Positions 22,401 to 25,847 of a stretch of 25,847 nt of DNA are shown here, piece after piece. The position numbers and the translations under genes are program-made. The stretch is from contig JAYMSP010002169.1 of NCBI GenBank assembly GCA_036897095.1, forward strand, positions 1-25,847, given 5' to 3'. The notes under the pieces were generated by a model. That model was given only the letters and a program-made list of their open reading frames with translations, did no database searches and was not told where the DNA came from. The stretch is from Plantago elongata. Its lineage: Eukaryota; Streptophyta; Magnoliopsida; Lamiales; Plantaginaceae. Numbering within the stretch: the first letter of the stretch is position 1; each line of letters opens with the position of its first letter.

Positions 22401-24726
22401 TTGTTTCAATCAGTTCATTATTGGCAGCATGTGGCCGCAGCTGTCAAAAATTGAAGATTGATTCTGTACTGAAAGCTGCTAAGTTACGAGGCATAGAGTT
22501 GAATACTGTAGCATATAACTCTGCTATTGGAAGTTATATGAATGTTGGGGAATATCAGGAAGCATTAGCTTTGTATAGGAGCATGAGGGAAAAGAAAGTT
22601 GGACCTGACTCTGTTACGTATAATGTTCTCATAAGTGGTTGTTGCAAGATGTCAAAGTACAGTGAGGCCCTTGAATTTCTTACAGAAATGCGGGATATGA
22701 AGATTTCATTGTCAAAGGAGGTATTTTCTTCAGCAATCTGTGCATACAGTAAACAGGCAAGCAACTTCGACAATTATTGTGTTGATGTTACCATAAATAT
22801 GTCTTTGTCATAATCTCATATCTTTATCTATATATTTGTGTAATTCTAGGGTCAACTTGCTGAAGCTGAATCATTGTTCAACATGATGAAAGTAGCTGGT
22901 TTCGAGCATGATGTCATTGCATATACAACAATGCTCCACGCCTATAGCACTGCCGGTAAGTGATTTTGGTGCCACAGATATGGTTTCCAATTAGGAATGT
23001 AAGGTAAAACCAACTAGAACGATTTCTCTGCAGAGCAATGGCAGAAAGCATTTTCTGTATTTCAAGAAATGGAGCTTAGTGGCATTCAGCCAGACTCAGT
23101 TGCATGTGCTGCTCTCATGAGAACTTTCAATAAAGGATCTCAACAGGAGAAAGTTGTACTTGTTGCTGAGTTTATGAGAGACAAGAAGATCCCTTTTATA
23201 GATGCCGTCTTCTTTGAAATGGTTTCAGCATGTACATTGTGAGTTTTGTCTGTTCATGGCTTTATTAGTTTCTCGCTATTATGCATCATTTATGGGAGTT
23301 AAGCTCAAAATGACCTTTATACTCTTCCTGATGATTGTAAACTTGTATCTGTATCGAAGGCTGCGAGATTGGAAAACGTTAAATGATGTCGTTAAAGATA
23401 TGGAGATCATTCTTCCTAAGATTTCTGTTGGAACTTTGAACCATGTTCTTCATTCTTTTGGGGGAGTTGGAAAAACCGACACCATGATGAAGGTGAGCAT
23501 TGGAATTGGACTGCTTTTGATTTCATGTTGTGTTCCAACTCCTAGAAGTTGATGCCTTTTAAGATAGTTTTATCTTTAAAGATCAAATCTGCATATACAT
23601 ATTTAGGGTTATATTTATGGTGACCGGTGGATGTATTTCTTGATGCAGCTATTTCTGAAGGTAGTCGCATCAGGTGCAGAAATCAGTTCAACTACCTATG
23701 CGGTTTTATTAAAGAACCTTTTAGCTTCAGGTCATTGGAGGAAATACATTGAGGTAAATTCTTAAATAAGATCTTTTGAGGTATTTATTATATTTTATAT
23801 TTGCTTTTCCATTGATAATCAAAGCAGACTTTTTGCTTGGTATTTTTACTCTGGAAGGTTAGATGAAAAGGTGGAGAAAGTCTAGTAAAATGCCTGATTT
23901 TCCGGTACAATAGGAAAGACCACATAAGACTAGTGTTACACTAGTAGTGTAATATATATGAGCATGTTCACTTTATTGGAGGAATATGGTAGTATTTCCT
24001 AATATTTAGGAAAATCAGGTCTTTTTCAATAAGTAACCGAAAAGGTTAGTGAGGAGTAAAATGATATTTCAAAGACCCCTACTTTTTGTTTCCATTGCTG
24101 GAATAAAAACATATCTAAAAGAAGAGCATATCCTATGTACAGAAGGTGCCTGGGCTTATTAAGATGAAATATTATGCAGGTAATGCAATGGATGGAGGAT
24201 GCAGGAAATCCACCTTCTAAACAAGTGTACCATAATATACTATTTTTTGCTCAAAGACGAGTCGGAGTTGAAACTGCTCAAGTCATCAGAGACCGAATAG
24301 GTATATTTTGCATGATCTTTATTTTTAGGTTAATCTTTTTCTGAGGATTGTTTTTCTTTTGCATCTGGAATCTAATGAACTTGAGTTCTGATCACTACTA
24401 TATCATTCAACAAATATTTGTAGAAATCCTCTAGGCGTGGGGTTTATATTGGAACCCACTTATATAGTGATGCAGAAAAGCGACCACAATAAATTATTTG
24501 TAAATGCAGATCCTATGGGTATAGGGTTTATATTGGAACCCACTTGCGATTTGCATAGGATTTCTACCATTAAAGTATGTTGTTCAGTGATCTGTATTAA
24601 CTTAGTGACACTGTTTTGTCAACAGAATCCTTTAAGATGAAGTCTGCTTCTCCCATCTCAAAAGGCAATGAGTGTAATCCCAATACATTGTTGTCAAACA
24701 GCACGAATGCGGCTACAAATGGTTAG
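19491..24726 (+). CDS. EMB2654: P-class pentatricopeptide repeat protein, EMB2654 orthologue (chloroplast rps12 trans-splicing), 10 exons
   Basis: Exons: 19491-19823, 20420-20592, 20992-21097, 21647-22756, 22850-22955, 23034-23238, 23360-23492, 23649-23753, 24180-24300 and 24626-24726. Phases agree, giving 2,493 nt and 830 residues, close to the Arabidopsis protein (about 820). The N-terminal region is rich in Ser, Thr and Pro, as expected of a plastid targeting peptide. It is followed by the family segment QADPFQKDWTISEVVDRIL. From about residue 135 to 780 there are about 18 PPR motifs of 35 residues, most of them in exon 4 (for example YNALIDAYGSTGFLAEAVDL). There is no E, DYW or SMR domain, so it is P-class. 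The Arabidopsis orthologue is essential for embryo development and is needed to join the separate rps12 precursor RNAs in chloroplasts. All introns are GT-AG except intron 4, which appears to start with GC. The last 33 residues, a polar Asn/Ser tail, look poorly conserved. The orthologue call rests on remembered family sequence, not a search. Confidence 0.95.
19840..19984. mobile_element. Degenerate Stowaway-like MITE in EMB2654 intron 1
   Basis: The left end CTTTCGTTCCGTACTCAACTT pairs with the complement of AAGTTGAGTTCCGGACGGAG at the right end, with a few mismatches. The GTTCCG/CGGAC core resembles Stowaway termini. The element begins 16 bases after the exon 1 donor. TA is present on the left; the right flank (ATTATA) makes the exact end uncertain by 2-3 bases. 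Confidence 0.6.
22757..22849 (+). other. Apparent GC-AG intron (EMB2654 intron 4)
   Basis: The exon ends AAACAG and the intron starts GCAAGC; it ends TTCTAG, then GGTCAACTTGCT. Joining here gives the PPR reading SKQ-GQLAEAESLF without gap or frame change. GT sites inside this intron add residues and shift the frame. GC-AG introns are a known minority class handled by the major spliceosome and typically have a strong AG/GCAAGT-like donor, as here. Confidence 0.8.
24420..24567. mobile_element. 148-bp element with terminal inverted repeats in EMB2654 intron 9
   Basis: The ends GTAGAAATCCT (24420-24430) and AGGATTTCTAC (24557-24567) are perfect 11-bp inverted repeats. Inside are two exact copies of a 22-base string starting GGGTTTATATTGG and ending AACCCACTT, at 24440-24461 and 24524-24545. 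Within each copy, GGGTT pairs with AACCC to form a stem-loop. No target duplication was identified, so the superfamily is unknown. It fills nearly half of the 325-base intron. Confidence 0.65.
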
Positions 24727-25847
24727 AGGTGTTAATTTTGGAGATGCGTATGCTCATATGTCAATCTGAACCATTTCTGGATTCGAGCGGATGGGAGGGA
24801 AATGATAATAAACCCTTTGGAATAGGAAGGATATGGAGTGCATACGCCAGGTGGCTCTTTGCTCCCATGAGGCCATCTTTCTCCATGTACAAAAAGTTCC
24901 TGTAAATGTATTCGTGTTAATGTTGTGTTGTACTATTACTCATGTATATATGTAGCAAGTGCCGGACTCAGTTTTGAGTTTGGATCGGTGACTTGTTGAA
25001 TTATTTAGTTTCAGACTTTCAGGCTTAAGTTAAATATAACACCTGCCTGAACATAGTTTTGTTACTTTGTAGATAGGAAAATCAGTATGGAATCAAGGAG
25101 AAGTTGAGATTTCATGATCTTATCTTTTTGTTTACGTACCAGTATAATTGTAGTATAAAACTAGTAGATCAAAGCCATCGAAGGGAACTATTGAACAGTA
25201 CGTTACTTGAGAGTTGCTTGACTTATGGAGCAAGTTGTACCTTATAAAGGTGATTCTTTAATGTGACTCTATCCACTTGAAATAATTGACTGGTATCGTA
25301 CTACCACACAGAATATAGTGGAATTTACTTGCTGGTATATTTGTCGAATTTTGAGGTGAATATCACTTTTAAAATTTTAAGTGTTGGTTTAGATCATATA
25401 GGAACTAAGGTGCTGATTGGCATAACACTTAAATGTCTCGATTTGAATATCTGAATAGTGATCGGAATTGTAGTGGTATTATTAAAATTAGTGTTTGGTA
25501 TAGAATTGTAATTTGATATGGTATCATAGGTTTGTTATATAAGTTGTGTAAGAGATAAATGATTGGTGTAATTATGATGTGATTGGTATTGAGATTTGAT
25601 AAAATATGTATGAATATTATATTGCTTAATTATTGATATTTAAGGTTGTTAGAATTATATGATTAATATAATTATGTAATAAGTCGTTTGGTAATTTGTA
25701 TATGGAATAACGTTTTTGTTTATTAAAATGAGATAAAATTACAATAATAAAATTATATTCCAGAATAATCGAAGCAATTATAATTCGATTTTTCTGACCC
25801 GTCGCTAAATTTCGACCAAAATAACAGAACTAAATGGGTTTAATCTG
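24727..25847. other. 3' UTR of EMB2654-like gene and AT-rich flank
   Basis: The 3' UTR probably runs to about 24,900-25,000, since composition becomes strongly AT-rich after that. From about 25,400 to the edge there are GTGTTTGGTAT / GATTGGTAT-like stretches that resemble decayed MITE DNA, without a paired terminal repeat inside the window. No gene is supported. Confidence 0.4.

Noticed and set aside
1-25847. tRNA, rRNA, CRISPR or prokaryotic operon features
   Set aside because: None were seen by eye. The window is plant nuclear DNA, although a tRNA scan was not possible here.

Overview
This is a piece of a eudicot nuclear genome. Both host genes are intron-rich, with AT-rich introns that nearly all start with GT and end with AG. 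The intergenic DNA is full of small TA-flanked MITEs and decayed transposons, and the two proteins follow their Arabidopsis counterparts closely along their whole length. Nothing pins down the family; an asterid such as Lamiales would fit, but that is a guess. No bacterial, organellar or viral genes were seen.

Layout. At 1-1.3 kb lies the decayed minus-strand remains of a PIF/Harbinger transposase. From 2,157 to 12,358 (+) runs an RRP12-like ribosome-biogenesis gene, which I reconstructed as 18 exons with consistent phases and a predicted protein of 1,131 residues. Its introns hold a Stowaway-like MITE, a larger inverted-repeat element and a short coding-like fragment. From 12.4 to 19.4 kb is a gene-poor block. 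It holds a second Stowaway-like MITE, several perfect hairpins, a CA/TA microsatellite, an unexplained GC-richer segment, a 153-bp tandem array whose unit is exactly 51 codons, a polypurine tract and a cluster of perfect palindromes. From 19,491 to 24,726 (+) runs a P-class pentatricopeptide repeat gene that I recognise as the orthologue of Arabidopsis EMB2654 (At2g41720). It has 10 exons, 830 residues and about 18 PPR motifs. One of its introns appears to be GC-AG, and its last intron carries a 148-bp element with terminal inverted repeats. The window ends in AT-rich DNA with nothing recognisable.

The two host genes serve ribosomes in different compartments. RRP12 works in maturation and export of nuclear-made pre-ribosomes. 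EMB2654 works in the chloroplast, where the Arabidopsis protein is needed for trans-splicing of the rps12 ribosomal protein mRNA. They are separate genes on the same strand about 7 kb apart, so I infer no co-regulation.

No clearly new biological system was found. The best candidates for a second look are the in-frame 153-bp array with the palindrome cluster beside it, the possible 4-kb element that contains the array, the GC-AG intron, and the duplicated stem-loop element in the last PPR intron.
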